DNA from: Streptomyces sp. WMMC940
Lineage (GTDB): Bacteria > Actinomycetota > Actinomycetes > Streptomycetales > Streptomycetaceae
Assembly (NCBI RefSeq): GCF_027460265.1
Contig: NZ_JAPZBC010000001.1
Coordinates: forward strand, 1,798,001-1,862,000
DNA: 64,000 nt
Direction: 5' to 3'
A program made the position numbers and the translations under genes. This document shows, piece after piece, positions 63,362-64,000 of this stretch (its first letter is position 1; the number at the start of each line of letters is the position of its first letter). A model generated the notes under the pieces. It was given only the letters and a program-made list of their open reading frames with translations, was not told where the DNA came from and did no database searches.

Positions 63362-64000
63362 ATGCCCGAAGGAGACACCGTCTGGCTGACCGCACGGAAG
63401 CTGCACGCCGCCCTGGCCGGACGGACGCTGACCCTCTCCGACCTCAGGGTGCCCCGGTTCGCCACCGCCGACCTCACCGGCCGGGAGGTGCTGGACGTCA
63501 CGGCCCGGGGCAAGCATCTGCTCACACGCATCGAGGGCGGACTCACCCTCCACTCCCACCTGCGAATGGACGGCTCCTGGCGGGTCTTCGCCGCAGGCGA
63601 GCGCTGGCGCGGGGGCCCGAACCACCAGATCCGGGCCGTCCTGGGCAATGCCGACCGCACGGCCGTCGGCTACCGCCTTCCCGTGCTGGAACTGCTGCGC
63701 ACACGGGACGAGGACCGGGCCGTGGGACATCTCGGCCCGGATCTCCTGGGCTCCGACTGGGATCCGGAGACGGCCGTCCGCAACCTGCTCGCCGACCCCG
63801 CGCGCCCGATCGGCGAGGCGCTGCTCGACCAGCGCAATCTCGCGGGAATCGGCAACGTCTACAAGTCCGAACTGGCCTTCCTCGCCCGGGTCACTCCGTG
63901 GCTCCCGATCGGCGACCTGCCCTCGGGCGTTCCCGAGCGCCTCGTCGCCACGGCCCGGCGGCTGATGGAACTCAACAAGGACACGTTCGACCGGCGCACC
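63362..64000 (+). CDS. nei: Nei/Fpg-family DNA glycosylase (C-terminus beyond window)
   Basis: The first 213 residues. The catalytic N-terminal Pro-Glu (MPEGDTVWLTARKLHAAL, actinobacterial Nei2 type), the Lys in VTARGKHLL, HSHLRMDG and the H2TH domain (LLDQRNLAGIGNVYKSELAFLARVTPW) are visible. The zinc-finger end is past the window. It excises oxidised bases with AP-lyase activity. It follows lhr by 242 bp, with no obvious terminator between. Confidence 0.92.
   Translation, partial: MPEGDTVWLTARKLHAALAGRTLTLSDLRVPRFATADLTGREVLDVTARGKHLLTRIEGGLTLHSHLRMDGSWRVFAAGERWRGGPNHQIRAVLGNADRTAVGYRLPVLELLRTRDEDRAVGHLGPDLLGSDWDPETAVRNLLADPARPIGEALLDQRNLAGIGNVYKSELAFLARVTPWLPIGDLPSGVPERLVATARRLMELNKDTFDRRT

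Overview
The window is 64 kb of very high G+C DNA with third-position G/C bias, GTG/TTG starts, GGAGG-type ribosome binding sites and long GC hairpin terminators. Its gene set (class II NrdJ ribonucleotide reductase with NrdR, LexA, RshA, an MT0933-type antitoxin, DUF4192, DUF3046, a TAXI protein and a GluABCD system) fits the chromosomal core of a Streptomyces species. From memory, the gene order matches, in reverse, the recQ-to-recA-to-nei neighbourhood of the S. coelicolor chromosome. No rRNA, tRNA, complete insertion sequence, prophage or CRISPR array was seen.

Layout. 1-7.3 kb: a NUDIX gene cut by the window edge, a DUF4192 protein, a RecQ-family helicase with a phosphoribosyltransferase-like tail, two uncharacterised proteins and RNase HII. 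7.3-8.4 kb: a decayed TetR regulator / MFS efflux pump pair. 8.5-14 kb: a DUF4153/4173 membrane protein, an ADP-ribosylglycohydrolase with a histidine phosphatase, a YdbC/DUF4937 protein and a stand-alone TerD protein. 14-21 kb: nrdR-nrdJ, lexA and a DinG-type helicase. 21-27.5 kb: a four-gene NRPS-independent siderophore (NIS) operon. 27.7-41 kb: a secreted trypsin-like protease with a truncated duplicate, hflX, an M1 peptidase, rshA, dapF, miaA, miaB and small proteins. 41-48 kb: a TAXI binding protein, a two-component system resembling gluR-gluK and the glutamate ABC importer gluABCD. 48-51 kb: a flavin monooxygenase, then a Cys-rich leader peptide ahead of cysteine dioxygenase and rhodanese genes. 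51.5-64 kb: recX-recA, an AI-2E family permease, DUF3046, azlCD with an AraC regulator, the giant helicase lhr and the start of a Nei/Fpg DNA glycosylase.

How it fits together. The backbone is genome maintenance and nucleotide supply: recQ, rnhB, lexA, nrdR/nrdJ, dinG, recX/recA, lhr and nei. Two damage-response signals can be read. LexA-type boxes lie before lexA and recA. Elements matching the actinobacterial RecA-NDp (PafBC-type) promoter lie before recA (exact match), lhr (one mismatch) and dinG (two mismatches). For lhr and dinG they place the predicted start of transcription at or within a few bases of the start codon. A perfect 24-bp palindrome made of two inverted DnaA boxes lies between the DUF4192 gene and recQ, and a further single box lies upstream of recA.

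The most distinctive accessory system is the NIS operon. It carries a diaminobutyrate-type aminotransferase, two IucA/IucC synthetases and an IucB/RhbD-type acyltransferase, but no decarboxylase, no N-hydroxylase and no recognisable iron box nearby. Also of interest are the Cys-rich leader in front of the cysteine dioxygenase-rhodanese pair, and the TAXI protein next to a probable glutamate-sensing two-component system.
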